A stretch of DNA of 64,000 nt from Acinetobacter sp. SAAs474 (GCF_032823475.1 NZ_CP127915.1:1860001-1924000); one strand, 5' to 3'; positions 53,490 to 64,000 are shown, counted from the first letter of the stretch. Made by a program: numbers and translations. Notes: generated from the sequence alone by a model not told the origin.

Positions 53490-54506
53490 ATGATCGTTTT
53501 GGGCTTAGAAACTTCGTGTGATGAGACTGGACTTGCATTGTATGACAGTGAGCAAGGATTGCGCGGCCAAGTACTGTACAGCCAGATTAAACTGCATGCA
53601 GAGTATGGTGGTGTGGTACCTGAATTAGCATCGCGTGATCATGTACGCAAACTTATTCCATTAATGAATCAATTACTTGAACAAAGTCATATTGATAAAT
53701 CAGAGATTGATGCGATTGCCTATACTCGTGGCCCGGGCTTAATGGGTGCATTAATGACGGGTGCATTATTTGGTCGTACTCTGGCATTTGCCTTAAATAA
53801 ACCAGCCATTGGTGTCCATCATATGGAAGGACATATGCTGGCACCGCTTTTGTCTAAAAATCCACCAGAATTTCCATTTGTTGCTTTATTGGTCTCTGGT
53901 GGGCATACACAATTGATGGCGGCCTATGGAATTGGTCAATATGAATTATTGGGTGAATCGATTGATGATGCAGCCGGAGAGGCATTTGATAAAGTCGCAA
54001 AAATGATGGGTCTTGCCTATCCAGGTGGTCCTAATATTTCTAGATTGGCGGAACAGGGGGATGCAAAAGCCTTTGACTTTCCACGTCCGATTTTACATCA
54101 AGGTTTAGATTTTTCATTTAGCGGCTTAAAAACAGCAGTAGCGGTACAAATGAAAAAACTGGCTGAAGAAAATCGTGATGCAGATATTGCTGCTAGTTTC
54201 CAGGAAGCCATTGTGGATACTTTGGTTAAAAAATCAATAAAAGCATTAAAGCAAACGGGTTTAAAACGGTTGGTGATTGCTGGTGGTGTCAGTGCCAATA
54301 AGCGACTACGTGAACGCTTGGAACATGATTTAATTAAAATCCGTGCAGATGTATATTATGCAGAGCCTGCATTATGTACGGATAATGGTGCCATGATTGC
54401 ATTTGCAGGTTATCAGCGCCTAAAAGCAGGTCAGCAGGATGGTTTAGCCGTAACCACAACACCACGTTGGCCGATGACTGAGCTCAGTCGTCCCGATGTG
54501 CTTTAA
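53490..54506 (+). CDS. tsaD: tRNA N6-threonylcarbamoyladenosine synthase subunit TsaD
   Basis: A 338-aa ASKHA-fold protein. It has the N-terminal [15 protein letters not shown], the metal-binding [20 protein letters not shown] and the phosphate loop [18 protein letters not shown], with [13 protein letters not shown] near the end. With TsaB/TsaE it transfers the threonylcarbamoyl group to A37 of ANN-decoding tRNAs. Essential gene; divergent with rpsU as in many gammaproteobacteria. Confidence 0.97.
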   Translation: MIVLGLETSCDETGLALYDSEQGLRGQVLYSQIKLHAEYGGVVPELASRDHVRKLIPLMNQLLEQSHIDKSEIDAIAYTRGPGLMGALMTGALFGRTLAFALNKPAIGVHHMEGHMLAPLLSKNPPEFPFVALLVSGGHTQLMAAYGIGQYELLGESIDDAAGEAFDKVAKMMGLAYPGGPNISRLAEQGDAKAFDFPRPILHQGLDFSFSGLKTAVAVQMKKLAEENRDADIAASFQEAIVDTLVKKSIKALKQTGLKRLVIAGGVSANKRLRERLEHDLIKIRADVYYAEPALCTDNGAMIAFAGYQRLKAGQQDGLAVTTTPRWPMTELSRPDVL

Positions 54507-54663
54507 CCATGCTAAATACTCAAGGATAATTGATCATGATAAGCATGATCGGTAGATTTTGAGCTGTGGATTTATCAGCTGGCTTAAGCAGCGATCAATA
54601 GGCCTATACGACATAGGATGAGTAGAACAATATTTATTGTTTAATGATAGAACGATGTATATA

Positions 54664-54712
54664 AATAGGATTACAGTGAAGAAAATTTATTATATTTCAA
54701 TGTAATCCTATT
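54664..54712. other. Long stem-loop downstream of tsaD
   Basis: AATAGGATTACA (54664-54675) and TGTAATCCTATT (54701-54712) form a perfect 12-bp stem with a 25-nt loop. It lies between convergent tsaD and the small membrane-protein gene and may end both transcripts. Confidence 0.45.
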
Positions 54713-54743
54713 GTAATATCACCCACATATTTTGCTGGCATGA

Positions 54744-55103
54744 TTATTTTTTAAGCCATTTATGACTGAGGTATTGCATCAGGATGCCGATTTGTAATGA
54801 CAGCCAGATTGCCAAAAGTAGTTGCCAAAGCTGCTGGGGAATTTGTTTGATAACATCTAGAAATAACGCAATAAATGCTACAATAATCAATGCCATTACC
54901 ATGGCATAGCGATATTGGTTCATGGGTGCTTTTTGTGCAATAAAATAACCAATGATGCCGAAGCTCAAAAAGAACAGCGGATATAAGATCATTTCAAGCT
55001 GTGTTTTAGTTAAAAACTGGTTACCCAGCATGGTTATTAAAATAATCACCAGCATCATCACAAATAATAAGCTGATACTAAAAGAAAAGTATTTAAAATT
55101 CAT
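54744..55103 (-). CDS. Hypothetical four-segment membrane protein
   Basis: A 119-aa protein with four hydrophobic segments (about 5-28, 38-56, 65-86 and 90-110) and a basic C-terminus HKWLKK. No family recognised. The ATG at 55103 is chosen; the upstream ATT is unlikely. It stands alone between tsaD and mutS. Confidence 0.65.
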   Translation of the reverse strand: MNFKYFSFSISLLFVMMLVIILITMLGNQFLTKTQLEMILYPLFFLSFGIIGYFIAQKAPMNQYRYAMVMALIIVAFIALFLDVIKQIPQQLWQLLLAIWLSLQIGILMQYLSHKWLKK

Positions 55104-55369
55104 AGCATAAATCACTGAGCATCATTGAATCTTGTGTGATTAACGATGCGATGAGAAATCTTAAGGGAGTGTAAAAAGTACTAAATCACCTTAAATCAGA
55201 GGATAAATGTATGATGGATGATTCAAAATTCAGTGATCGAATAAGAACAGGCAACAATACAATCAAATGATCAAAGATGAGGTATTTTGCATCAATATAC
55301 AGGATATTTAACTAATATTGATGCATGCGATAAAAAGAGCAACCTAAATTTCTCTTTAGTTAAATAGCG

Positions 55370-57994
55370 TTAGTTTGAACATTTAAGTTGCTCTTTTAAT
55401 GCATAGAGCTGCTCTAATGCCTGACGCGGTGTAAGGTTATCTACATCGATATTTTTTAACATTTCCAATGTTGCAGAAGGTTTTTCAATCTCAATAATTT
55501 CAGGTTCGGCAACAGCAGTAAATAAATCACTTTGAATCACTGGATTGACTGTTTTTTGTTGCTGATTTTCTAAAATTTTTAAACGATTTTGCGCTTCTTT
55601 GATTACATTAGAGGGAATACCGGCTAATTTTGCAACTTGTAAACCATGACTTTGGCTGGCCGGACCTGCTTGTACTTTGTGTAATAAAATGAGATTTCCT
55701 TTAAGTTCTTTTGCTGTGACATGATAGTTATCAATTCCCATCTCTTTACTTAATTCGGTCAGTTCAAAATAATGGGTTGCAAATAAGCATAAACATTTAA
55801 TTCGTTTTGCCAAATCAAGCACACATGCCCAAGCTAAAGATAAGCCATCATAAGTACTGGTACCACGTCCAACTTCATCCATCAGCACCAATGACTGATG
55901 CGTTGCATGATGTAAAATTTGTGATGTTTCAGTCATCTCGACCATGAAAGTTGATTTTCCTGTCGATAAATCATCAGCAGAACCAATACGTGTAAATATT
56001 CGATCAATTGGTCCAAAACAAGCCGCTTGTGCCGGAACAAAACTACCACAATACGCCAATAGGGTAATTAATGCACTTTGTCGCATAAACGTAGATTTTC
56101 CACCCATGTTAGGGCCAGTAATAATGGCTAAACGATGATTAAAATCAAGTAAAGTATCATTCGGAGTGAATGCAGATTTACTTAAAGCCTCCACGACTGG
56201 ATGTCGGCCAGCCGTAATCTGGATGCCAATCTCTGGGCTAAATTCAGGACGTATCCAGTTTCTTAACCGTGCTTGATGTGCAAAATTAGCAATTAAATCC
56301 ATGTGTGCAATGGCACTACTCATCATTTGTAAATTTGCAATATCTGCACGTAACTCATCTAAAAGTAGCTCAAAAAGCATTTTTTCACGAGCTAAGGCAC
56401 GTGATTCACTGGATAAGACTTTATCTTCAAAGGTTTTTAATTCTGGTGTGATATAGCGTTCGGCATTTTTTAAGGTCTGACGACGAATATAATGATCGGG
56501 TGCCTGAGAGGCTTGACCACGGCTGAGTTCAATATAATAGCCACTGACACGATTATAGCCAATTTTCAGTGTATTAATACCTGTTGCTGCACGTTCTTGT
56601 ATTTCTAAATCAATCAGATATTGTCCTGCATGATCACGAATTTTTCGCAATTCATCTAATTCAGCATCAAAACCTTCTGCAATGACATGACCATCACGAA
56701 GCAGGACGGGAGGGTTTTCCACAATGGCGGCAATAAGATGTTGATGAAGAGCATTAAAATCGCCCAACTCTTGATTGAGCTGTGCGATCAGTCCATCTTG
56801 ATGTTGTTGAATTACGGGGCTAATGGCATGACGTAACAACGGAATTTGTGCACATGCCTGGCGTAACTGGATTAAATCTCGTGGTCGAGCACTTCCCAAT
56901 GCAATACGGCTTAAAACGCGTTCGATATCACCGATTTCTTTAAGAATTAAACGTAATGGTGTTTCATGATAGCCGTGTAATAGATGTTGAATGGCATCAA
57001 GCTGGGTATCTAGAATTTGAGTATCACGTAAAGGTTGCATTAATGTGCGGCTTAATAAACGGCCACCCATAGCCGTTTGACAATCATTAATCAATTGAAA
57101 TAGTGAAGTACCATGTTCAAATAATGGTTCGATCAGTTCTAAATTACGCCGTGTTACTGGATCTAAAGCAATAAAATCACTGCTTTGTTCAAGCCGAATA
57201 CTACGAATATGGGGGAGAGCTGTTTTTTGGGTTTCTTTTGCATAATGTATAAGTGCTGCAGCGGCTGCTTTGGCTAAAGGTAAATGATCAATACCAAAAC
57301 CGGATAGTGTGGCAACAGCAAACTGATCGCAAAGGGTTTTTTGGGCATTATTTAAATTAAAATCGACATTCGGGCGTTTAGTAACAGGGCATTCAATCTG
57401 TTTTTGAATCACCTCAATAATATTCTGATCAACAATATTTTCATCAAGTAAAATTTCACTTGGCATCAGTCGTGCCAGTTCAATCATCAGCTGTTCAGGC
57501 TGATAGTTTTGCTGTTGTACTTTAAAAATACCGGCACTAAGATCGAGCAGTGCAATACCAATTTCATTCTGTTGTAAACACAATGCGACTAAATTAGAAC
57601 TTTGATGTGCGCTTAATAATGCATCATCGGTCAATGTACCTGGTGTAATAATACGGACCACACCACGTTCAACTGGTGCTTTACCCGTGACCTCACCAAT
57701 TTGTTCACAAATAACAACAGTTTCGCCTTTTTTAACTAAACGTGCGAGATAACCTTCTGCGGCATGAAAAGGAACACCTGCCATTGGAATAGGATGACCA
57801 TTGGCTTTCCCTCGATGTGTGAGTGTAATACCTAATAGCTTGGCTGCTTTTTTTGCATCATCAAAAAATAACTCGTAAAAATCTCCCATACGATAAAACA
57901 TCAGTGAATGAGGATGTTGCATTTTTACGGACATATACTGTTGCATCATCGGAGTAAGCGTAGAGAAATCAGTCATTGTTTCCGTAAGGTTCAT
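55370..57994 (-). CDS. mutS: DNA mismatch repair protein MutS
   Basis: An 874-aa MutS. Domain I has the mismatch-reading Phe-x-Glu in [13 protein letters not shown] (residues about 35-47). The core and clamp follow ([15 protein letters not shown]), and the ATPase domain shows Walker [15 protein letters not shown], Walker [21 protein letters not shown] and the [10 protein letters not shown] motif. Length is normal. It binds mismatches and recruits MutL. An inverted repeat GAGCAAC/GTTGCTC spans the gene's 3' end and could end transcription. Confidence 0.97.
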   Translation of the reverse strand: MNLTETMTDFSTLTPMMQQYMSVKMQHPHSLMFYRMGDFYELFFDDAKKAAKLLGITLTHRGKANGHPIPMAGVPFHAAEGYLARLVKKGETVVICEQIGEVTGKAPVERGVVRIITPGTLTDDALLSAHQSSNLVALCLQQNEIGIALLDLSAGIFKVQQQNYQPEQLMIELARLMPSEILLDENIVDQNIIEVIQKQIECPVTKRPNVDFNLNNAQKTLCDQFAVATLSGFGIDHLPLAKAAAAALIHYAKETQKTALPHIRSIRLEQSSDFIALDPVTRRNLELIEPLFEHGTSLFQLINDCQTAMGGRLLSRTLMQPLRDTQILDTQLDAIQHLLHGYHETPLRLILKEIGDIERVLSRIALGSARPRDLIQLRQACAQIPLLRHAISPVIQQHQDGLIAQLNQELGDFNALHQHLIAAIVENPPVLLRDGHVIAEGFDAELDELRKIRDHAGQYLIDLEIQERAATGINTLKIGYNRVSGYYIELSRGQASQAPDHYIRRQTLKNAERYITPELKTFEDKVLSSESRALAREKMLFELLLDELRADIANLQMMSSAIAHMDLIANFAHQARLRNWIRPEFSPEIGIQITAGRHPVVEALSKSAFTPNDTLLDFNHRLAIITGPNMGGKSTFMRQSALITLLAYCGSFVPAQAACFGPIDRIFTRIGSADDLSTGKSTFMVEMTETSQILHHATHQSLVLMDEVGRGTSTYDGLSLAWACVLDLAKRIKCLCLFATHYFELTELSKEMGIDNYHVTAKELKGNLILLHKVQAGPASQSHGLQVAKLAGIPSNVIKEAQNRLKILENQQQKTVNPVIQSDLFTAVAEPEIIEIEKPSATLEMLKNIDVDNLTPRQALEQLYALKEQLKCSN

Positions 57995-58306
57995 ATAGGG
58001 AGAATCCTTATAATTACATAAATAAAAAATTATTTTAAAATAGTCTGTCGAGAGAGCTCGATGTCAGCTATGTTTTGAGGTGCTTTGATTTTAGCAAAAA
58101 ATAAGCGGAGAAAATATTGATAGATTCATTCAATATCGAGCTGGATGATGCTTATTTTGGCGCTATACAGTTTTGAGTACGCAAATCAGCCAGATGACCG
58201 TGTTACCTTATCTATGAGCAGTCGAAGCCCCAGTATGATGATCACAGATGATGACCCATCTGATGACCAGTTTGATATATATCATTAAATCATAGGATGG
58301 CTTAAA
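57995..58306. other. Intergenic region mutS to lipase gene
   Basis: 312 bp upstream of mutS (minus strand) and downstream of the lipase-like gene. No gene. Repeated CAGATGAT/CTGATGAC words near 58190-58270 are not obviously functional. Confidence 0.4.
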
Positions 58307-60328
58307 TCAAGGTTGATATAAGCCAAGGTCAATGAGATGACGACGTAAAATACGACGTAATTCTAAAACAGCTTCTGGTGTTTCTTGAATTGAATGTCCA
58401 CCATGCAGTATTTTTTCAGATAAGGCTCCCTCTAAATGTGCGCTTTTATAAGGAACAATGCCATCTGTAATGACTTTCGGATCTGAACTGTTGGTAATAT
58501 TTCCCATAATACTGTGAAATTTTAGCCCAGGTTTTGGCATAATATCTTCAGTGATTTTAGTGAAATTAGAATTTTTACTTAAATCACTAGGTCCATTTTC
58601 AATTAAGCCATGACCTACCTCTTTAGAAAAATCTTTTAAATTTACTTCGCCCTGTAGTGTTTCTGCAAAAGCCTTTAAGAAGGCACCTGGCAGACGAATA
58701 ATTTTACGTGCAGCAAGTGTAAACCAGCGATCGGCATAAGCGGTACCTCGATGTGGCGCAGAGACAAAAATTGCCCGACTAAAGTATGGTAATGGTTTCA
58801 TTTCCAGACGTGCTTTGAGCAAAGGATCATTTTTTAGCTTAGTCAAGCGTTTTTCATTTTTAACCAAATTAAATGCTTTCTGGGTAATATTTGCATCGCT
58901 GACCAATAGACGAGTAATAATTCCCCCCATACTATGACCAATAATTACGGCATCTTTATATGCAGCATCATTGGCATCTACCAGTTCAAATGCTTGTTGA
59001 ATAATGGCATTGACTTGAAAACGACTTTCTAAAATTGGCATATTGGTTGAATAAAATACTTGCCAAACTTGATAATGATCACGTAGCACTGGGTCACCCA
59101 TAATATCGTTTGTTAAACGAATCCATGCTTCAGGACTACTGGCCAAACCATGTACTAAAACAATGACCTTTTTATCTGGATTATAGGGCTCAAGCATATA
59201 TAAATGTGGCATTGTCAAATTTTCATCACGATCAATCAGTGATAAATAAGCAGAGCGTCCTAAATTATTTTCAGCCAGCCATAAACCATAAGGTGCCGAA
59301 AAATTTGCTGCCAAGGGATATGTTTTACCTTCAATTTGGGTACTGTCATAACGATAAGGATTATAAATTTTTAATGAAAATTCTGCCTGATTAAGTAGCT
59401 CTTCTATTGAATCATTATGATGAGTGGGTTCCGCAGTAATGGTCGCTGCCAAATAACGGGCAGGGTGTAAGTTTGGATTGCTTCCTTCAGGATACTGATA
59501 ATGTAAGGGATCTAAAATATATTTGGTTTTATCATCCAGATCGTTTTTTTTATCACCAGAAAGTACCATTAAAAATTCTGAACCAAAACCATCTCTACGG
59601 GTAATTGAGCGTAAACCTGAAAAATTCATATTATAACTTGAAATCAACTGTTCAATTTTTTCATTATTTTTACTTTTCATTTTATGTGCATGATCGTAGT
59701 CGACTTTATAAGTACTTTGACCAATTTTAAGTGCTTGTAATGTATCTGAAGGTTGATGACGTGCAGAATAAGTTTGTACCAGTTTAGCAATCGCTTGATT
59801 ATAAAAATCACGAACTTGTACCTGTCTATTATCAAAAATACGATCCTGAGGACCGCGTTGTGTTTTAAAAAGATAGGCATAACTATAACGAATACTTTTA
59901 TCGAGCATAGCCAGTTCATCATCTAGACACTGATCATAATTTTTCTCTGCAAGATCTTGTTTTTCTTTTGACTTATAGCTTGTGAGCGAACTTATTTTAC
60001 AGTTTGAAGATGCATCTAAAGCTAATGCTTTGGCCAAATACAGCTCACTGGCCGTTGCATAGACTAACTCATCTTGAATTTGCGACACTTTTTTAAGTGA
60101 ATTAACACATTCAGTTGGCTGTTCTGTACAGTATTTAGCATCACGCCCTACCATGGTTAGTACATTGACACTGGCTTCACTGGGCTTATTTCGTGAAATG
60201 ATACTATCACGTTCGTTGGCAATACTGACATTCAGTGCTTGCTGTTTAACACTTACAACTTGACAACCAGTCAACAATATACTGTTTAAAAGAACAATAA
60301 GACTGACTTTTTTTATCGAGTTAAACAT
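58307..60328 (-). CDS. Lipase-like alpha/beta-hydrolase lipoprotein
   Basis: A 673-aa lipoprotein. The signal peptide from 60328 ends in a lipobox LLTGC. Residues about 30-330 are helical and not recognised. The hydrolase part has VIVLVHGLASSPEAW, the nucleophile elbow VIIGHSMGGIITRLL and a late His (LHGGHSIQETPEAV). The pattern fits a triacylglycerol-lipase or esterase of the outer membrane or periplasm. The longer frame starting at 60367 would hide the signal peptide, so it is rejected. It may act in lipid turnover; substrate unknown. Confidence 0.8.
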   Translation of the reverse strand: MFNSIKKVSLIVLLNSILLTGCQVVSVKQQALNVSIANERDSIISRNKPSEASVNVLTMVGRDAKYCTEQPTECVNSLKKVSQIQDELVYATASELYLAKALALDASSNCKISSLTSYKSKEKQDLAEKNYDQCLDDELAMLDKSIRYSYAYLFKTQRGPQDRIFDNRQVQVRDFYNQAIAKLVQTYSARHQPSDTLQALKIGQSTYKVDYDHAHKMKSKNNEKIEQLISSYNMNFSGLRSITRRDGFGSEFLMVLSGDKKNDLDDKTKYILDPLHYQYPEGSNPNLHPARYLAATITAEPTHHNDSIEELLNQAEFSLKIYNPYRYDSTQIEGKTYPLAANFSAPYGLWLAENNLGRSAYLSLIDRDENLTMPHLYMLEPYNPDKKVIVLVHGLASSPEAWIRLTNDIMGDPVLRDHYQVWQVFYSTNMPILESRFQVNAIIQQAFELVDANDAAYKDAVIIGHSMGGIITRLLVSDANITQKAFNLVKNEKRLTKLKNDPLLKARLEMKPLPYFSRAIFVSAPHRGTAYADRWFTLAARKIIRLPGAFLKAFAETLQGEVNLKDFSKEVGHGLIENGPSDLSKNSNFTKITEDIMPKPGLKFHSIMGNITNSSDPKVITDGIVPYKSAHLEGALSEKILHGGHSIQETPEAVLELRRILRRHLIDLGLYQP

Positions 60329-60431
60329 AAGTGGATCTAATCTAAGCAAAAATGTTTTTCTTATCATAAGATGATTTGGAATTTTTTAAAATCATTCGCA
60401 ACAAAAAATAGCGATTGTAATTGTTATTCGC

Positions 60432-60860
60432 TATGACGACTTGCACAAAATCATGAGAATACCGAGTAAAAACCACGCAGTGATTGTCGTTCAGGATTTA
60501 AAAGTAGCCAATATGTCGAAATCAACACAAGGTGCAATGGAAGAGTAGGATAAAAATCTTAAAGTCAAATCAGACTGAAACAAATTTATTCTAGATCAAG
60601 GCTGGTCGATGCTTGTCCGTATCTTGGCGGATCAGCAAACTTGGCGAGCTGGTTTATGGCTTAAGATTGCAACTAAGTATACCAATCGAACCGATAGCTT
60701 GTGTTGTCATGCTGCAAAAGAAAATCGACAAACATCGGCGACATGTGAGTACGTTGAGTGTGATTTTAGCGAGAATGCGGACTTAAGCGCTTTGGGTAAC
60801 ATTTTAGCGTTAGGGTATGCTGTATTGTCTATGGCGGGGTAGATGTGGTAAAGATCTCTA
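60432..60860 (+). pseudogene. IS200/IS605-family tnpB remnant
   Basis: One continuous reading frame from about 60432 encodes the C-terminal half of a TnpB: YDDLHKIMRIPSKNHAVIVV, QDLKVANMSKS, ILDQGWSMLV, CCHAAKENRQT, CEYVECDFSENADLSALGNI. In-frame TAG (about 60546) and TGA (about 60576) stops break it, the RuvC Glu of the usual VIEDL motif is Gln, and two zinc cysteines look lost. The tail 60861-60960 (KQKASEIRKEAA in another frame) probably comes from the element's right end. The guide-RNA region cannot be confirmed. Confidence 0.85.
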
Positions 60861-60969
60861 TAAAGCAGAAGGCAAGCGAAATCCGTAAGGAAGCCGCTTA
60901 AACACTTTTGCTTTTAGAATCCTTGTCAAACAAATTTTGCAAGGTGCGAGTCGAAAATGAGCAAGTATG

Positions 60970-62346
60970 TCAATCAATGAGATTTTTATAGATCACACCA
61001 TTTTTCATAATAATCAGTAAATTTTTTTCAGGATCTGCCAGTAAATTTATATTTTCGATAGGATTAGCCGTGATTAATAAAATATCAGCCAAGGCACCTT
61101 CTTCAATGACGCCTAATTTACCTTTATAGGGGCTACGTTCACCAGAAAGTTGTAATAGTTCAGCGTTGGTTGATGTTGCCAATTTTAATACTTCTGCTGG
61201 TGTATACCAACGTGTCATTGTTGTGAGTAGGGCACCTTGATTTTTAGTCATTTGTGGATTAAATAAAATATCAGTTCCCCAAGCCACCTTAATATTATAT
61301 TTTTTTGCAAGTTCAAAGGATTTATCGGTACCAGCTTGTACGTATTTTTGTTTCTCTCGATTTTCACCTGTCTGTGGATTAGCAAATTCATTATCGATAA
61401 ATGCTTGTGAACTCAGCCAAGCGCCCTTTTGTGCCATGAGTTTGGCGGTATCATTATCGATGAGCTGACCATGCTCAATGACCTTAACACCACTATTTAA
61501 AGCTGTTCGAATTGATTTGGGCGTATATGCATGTACTGATACATAGGTTCCCCAGTTTTCAGCAGCATTTACGGCTGCTTTAAATTCATCTGCTGTATAT
61601 TGTGCAACATCAATCGGATCATAATGTGAAGACACACCACCACCTGCAGCAAGTTTAACTTGTGATGCACCTAACATCAGTTGTTCGCGGGTACGTTTTA
61701 GTACTTCAGCAGTACCATCTGCAATCACACCACCTCCTAGGACTTCACCACGACTTAACATATTATTGGTCGATGGAATTTCATGGGGTAAGCGAAAATC
61801 TGCATGTCCACCGGTTTGAGAAATAATCGCACCTGATGGCCAAATACGTGGGCCGTCAATCATCTGGCTATCAATGGCACGTTTTAAAGCAAAAACAGGT
61901 CCGCCTAAATCACGAACACTTGTAAAACCACGCATTAAGGTATTGTTTGCTTCTTGTGCAGCAATAAAGTTTAAATCAACTAGGTCAATCGTCAGCATTT
62001 TACTTGCAGGTAAAGCCGCAAGCATGGTATGCCAGTGTGCATCAATTAAACCTGGCATCAGAAATTTATGTTGACCATTAATGATTTGAGTATTGGCGGG
62101 TATATTTATCGCTGTTGATGAAATTTTATTAATCTTATTATCTATGATTAAAACATTCATCGGTGGTGAAATTTTTGCAGATACACCATTAAAAATTTGT
62201 ACATTTTGAAATAATATAGGTCGATTTATTGCACTTTTTGTTGCTGTAATATCACGCTGAGCGGGTGTGTGGGCATCAACAGCGTTGATCGCGCAAAAAA
62301 ATAATAAAGCGCAATCTCTAATCAGTTTAAATATAGGCATAATCAT
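60970..62346 (-). CDS. Secreted amidohydrolase-family protein
   Basis: A 458-aa protein with an N-terminal signal (LIRDCALLFFCAINAVDA). It has the amidohydrolase metal site DAHWH (residues near 100), a Lys in VKLAAGGGVSSHYD, His residues in VHAYTPKSIRTALNSGVKVI and EHGQLID, and the final Asp in AWGTDILFN. This layout fits imidazolonepropionase-like or prolidase-type (Xaa-Pro, Sgx9260) periplasmic amidohydrolases. The substrate is unknown. It is divergent from the Fur-box esterase gene. Confidence 0.82.
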   Translation of the reverse strand: MIMPIFKLIRDCALLFFCAINAVDAHTPAQRDITATKSAINRPILFQNVQIFNGVSAKISPPMNVLIIDNKINKISSTAINIPANTQIINGQHKFLMPGLIDAHWHTMLAALPASKMLTIDLVDLNFIAAQEANNTLMRGFTSVRDLGGPVFALKRAIDSQMIDGPRIWPSGAIISQTGGHADFRLPHEIPSTNNMLSRGEVLGGGVIADGTAEVLKRTREQLMLGASQVKLAAGGGVSSHYDPIDVAQYTADEFKAAVNAAENWGTYVSVHAYTPKSIRTALNSGVKVIEHGQLIDNDTAKLMAQKGAWLSSQAFIDNEFANPQTGENREKQKYVQAGTDKSFELAKKYNIKVAWGTDILFNPQMTKNQGALLTTMTRWYTPAEVLKLATSTNAELLQLSGERSPYKGKLGVIEEGALADILLITANPIENINLLADPEKNLLIIMKNGVIYKNLID

Positions 62347-62531
62347 GTCTTCTCTAAAGACGAATTAAAATTATAAAAATATTGTAGGTTGATTCTGCCA
62401 AAATACTATTACAAGATATAATGGGTTTTGTAAAAGGAACTATATGCTTTTTCAGGATATTTTATGAGTAAAGTATCATGATGGTGATTTAATCATGGCA
62501 GAAGATTAATTTTGATAATTAATGGCTATTT

Positions 62532-62550
62532 GATAATGATTATTATTATA
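62532..62550. promoter_or_regulatory. Fur-box-like site
   Basis: GATAATGATTATTATTATA matches the 19-bp Fur consensus GATAATGATAATCATTATC at 16 of 19 positions. It lies 37 bp before the preferred start of the esterase gene at 62587 and would block its promoter when iron is plentiful. Confidence 0.6.
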
Positions 62551-62586
62551 ATATTGAAATATTTCTCGTTAGACATTAAAGCAAAG

Positions 62587-63504
62587 ATGAATTTCATATT
62601 AAAAAATATACGACGCTACTGTTGGGGGGTGATGTTATTAATAGGTTTGAATAGCATACTATATGCCAAACCAGACATAAAACCATTAGGGGCTAATATT
62701 GCACAGCTTGGTTCACAGTACTATGACTTTAAAATTAAAACATTTACCTCACAAGATCAACAAAGAACCTATCAAGTCTGGTTAGGTATTCCTAAAATAA
62801 ATAACCATCCAAAAGCAGCGTTTATTTCACTCTTTATGCTGGATGGTAATGCCGTGATGTCACATTTAAATGACCAGCTGCTACAACAATTGGCACAAAA
62901 TAATGCGCCTGTTTTGGTTGCAATTGGCTATAAAACAGATTTGCCTTTTGAATCGCATTCTCGTGCTTTGGATTATACACCTGCAGATTTAACGACAGCT
63001 AAACCGGCACCAGATCCAAGAAATACCGAGCGTATGAGTGGCGGAAGTCATGATTTTAGAATGGTGATTATTAATCAGATTGCCCCTTGGGTAGAACAGA
63101 ATGTAAAACTTGATCCTACGCATAGAGCAATTTGGGGGCATTCATATGGGGGACTATTTGTTTTAGATAGTTTGCTGGCAGGAGAGTATTTCAGTCACTA
63201 TTTTGCAGCGAGTCCATCTTTATCGTGGGCTAATCAGCGCATCATTGAAAAAATAAATACAGTCGCGGTTGATATGCCCAAACAAAAACATTTATTACTG
63301 ATGGAGGGTGATCTTAGCAGTGATCAGACTGAAAATAAAAGTATCAATTTTGATCAGCAAGGCATTGAGTCTAACCGAAAAATTCTGGCTTTAATTGATC
63401 AACAGGGTGTAGATGCTAAGTTTTTGATTTATCCCAATTTAAAACATGGTCAAGTCTTTAAGGCGGCATTGATGGATGTCTTATTAAACCAGCTTTATCA
63501 ATAG
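62587..63504 (+). CDS. Putative iron-regulated esterase (IroE/Fes-like hydrolase)
   Basis: A 305-aa secreted protein with a signal peptide (ending near ILYA-KPD). It has the esterase-D/PF00756-type fold: YQVWLGIP, FMLDGNAVM, the nucleophile elbow IWGHSYGGLFVLD, FAASPSLSWA, a likely Asp/Glu in LMEGDLSSD, and the His in NLKHGQVF. Relatives hydrolyse siderophore esters in the periplasm or cytoplasm. The upstream Fur-like box supports an iron role. The start at 62587 is chosen because the earlier one at 62512 would put the Fur box inside the gene. Confidence 0.72.
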   Translation: MNFILKNIRRYCWGVMLLIGLNSILYAKPDIKPLGANIAQLGSQYYDFKIKTFTSQDQQRTYQVWLGIPKINNHPKAAFISLFMLDGNAVMSHLNDQLLQQLAQNNAPVLVAIGYKTDLPFESHSRALDYTPADLTTAKPAPDPRNTERMSGGSHDFRMVIINQIAPWVEQNVKLDPTHRAIWGHSYGGLFVLDSLLAGEYFSHYFAASPSLSWANQRIIEKINTVAVDMPKQKHLLLMEGDLSSDQTENKSINFDQQGIESNRKILALIDQQGVDAKFLIYPNLKHGQVFKAALMDVLLNQLYQ

Positions 63505-63778
63505 GATACAGATCAGGCAGAGGATGAGGTCCCCGAAAATTTTATTCAAATAAAGCGTATTTTAAATTTGCAGCTAAACTCACCATGTGAATAATGACAA
63601 AATTGGTTTATTGATCTGATCGTGATGAAGATTGGCTAACAATATGCAAGGACGTTAGATTGATTTTATTATTAGAGAAAGCGTTTTATCCGTGCTGTAG
63701 ATGATTATTTTTTAACTAAAGGACAATTGAGTCTTGATGTTGAGTACAAAACGACAATTGTCCTCTAAAATACAGATA

Positions 63779-64000
63779 CTAATTTTTTGGAGTCATTAAT
63801 TGCCAGACATTCCAGCGCCCTTGTGTTTGAATCTCTTTAATTAAACGATCTGTAACCTGTGCTTCTTGTGGATATTTAAGCTTATAATTTTGTAAAATTT
63901 GAATCGCATTTTTCTTTTGTTCCATACCTAAATAATTGTTGGCAGCAACCAGATATGCTTCTTGTACACCACCTTGCATGGCATTATTTAAATATTTTAA
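63779..64000 (-). CDS. C-terminal part of a TPR/Sel1-like protein (cut by window edge)
   Basis: The frame is open from the window's right edge (first residues LKYLNNA) to the stop at 63779, giving 73 visible residues. The stretch VQEAYLVAANNYLGMEQKKN, then AIQILQNYKLKYPQEAQ looks like one or two tetratricopeptide-type helix pairs. The N-terminal part lies outside the window, so family and function cannot be called. The 274 bp before it (63505-63778) hold no gene. Confidence 0.6.
   Translation of the reverse strand, partial: LKYLNNAMQGGVQEAYLVAANNYLGMEQKKNAIQILQNYKLKYPQEAQVTDRLIKEIQTQGRWNVWQLMTPKN

Noticed and set aside
55333..55395. A canonical mutS terminator
   Set aside because: The GAGCAAC/GTTGCTC arms are about 40 nt apart and one lies inside the gene, so the hairpin is doubtful; noted only in the mutS entry.
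60609..60842. A 77-aa gene
   Set aside because: It is the surviving frame of the tnpB remnant after an in-frame stop, starting at a chance ATG.

Overview
The window looks like a chromosomal segment of an Acinetobacter-type gammaproteobacterium (Moraxellaceae). This rests on low GC, an RNase HI-DnaQ fusion gene, a 6S RNA gene next to zapA, the block ygfB-pepP-ubiH-ubiI, an rsmI-yraN-dolP cluster, a type I-F CRISPR repeat and IS remnants of kinds common in Acinetobacter. The species cannot be named from the sequence alone.

Layout. 1-864 is the trailer end of a type I-F CRISPR array; the leader and any cas genes lie off the left edge. 1057-2945 holds a 2-oxoglutarate-type dioxygenase and an AEC-family exporter. 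3155-27128 is a 23.9-kb genomic island in the 3' end of the 6S RNA gene ssrS, bounded by an exact 50-bp direct repeat. The intact ssrS and a tyrosine recombinase are at the right end and an AlpA/Xis-like regulator is at the left end. The island has a mobilisation module (oriT-like region, MobC, relaxase with a nested coiled-coil gene) and an IS-rich zone (intact IS3- and IS110-family elements; remnants of IS5, IS256, IS3 and IS66 types). Its defence cargo is an XRE regulator, a two-gene Avs3-like STAND nuclease system, a stand-alone prokaryotic caspase, an unrecognised 191-aa gene, and an unrecognised three-gene operon at 22122-24869. The first protein of that operon carries a possible PD-(D/E)xK nuclease core. 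This operon is the best candidate in the window for an undescribed system.

From 27129 rightward the window is mostly conserved housekeeping DNA: zapA and a coiled-coil partner, ygfB-pepP-ubiH-ubiI, a SutA-like gene, rsmI, yraN-dolP-hydrolase, nudC, rnhA-dnaQ, a long MltD with seven LysM repeats, the yejABEF peptide transporter, a lipoprotein, a nucleobase permease, three identical tRNA-Glu genes, bepA, yqeY-rpsU facing tsaD, and mutS. The last 6 kb are more accessory: a lipase-like lipoprotein, a dead tnpB, a secreted amidohydrolase, an esterase behind a Fur-box-like site, and a gene cut by the window edge.

Taken together, the island is a mobilisable element that needs helper conjugation functions. 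It integrates at a conserved RNA gene without destroying it and brings several apparent anti-phage systems to a chromosome that also has CRISPR immunity nearby. Function calls come from motifs and gene order read by eye; no database search was run.
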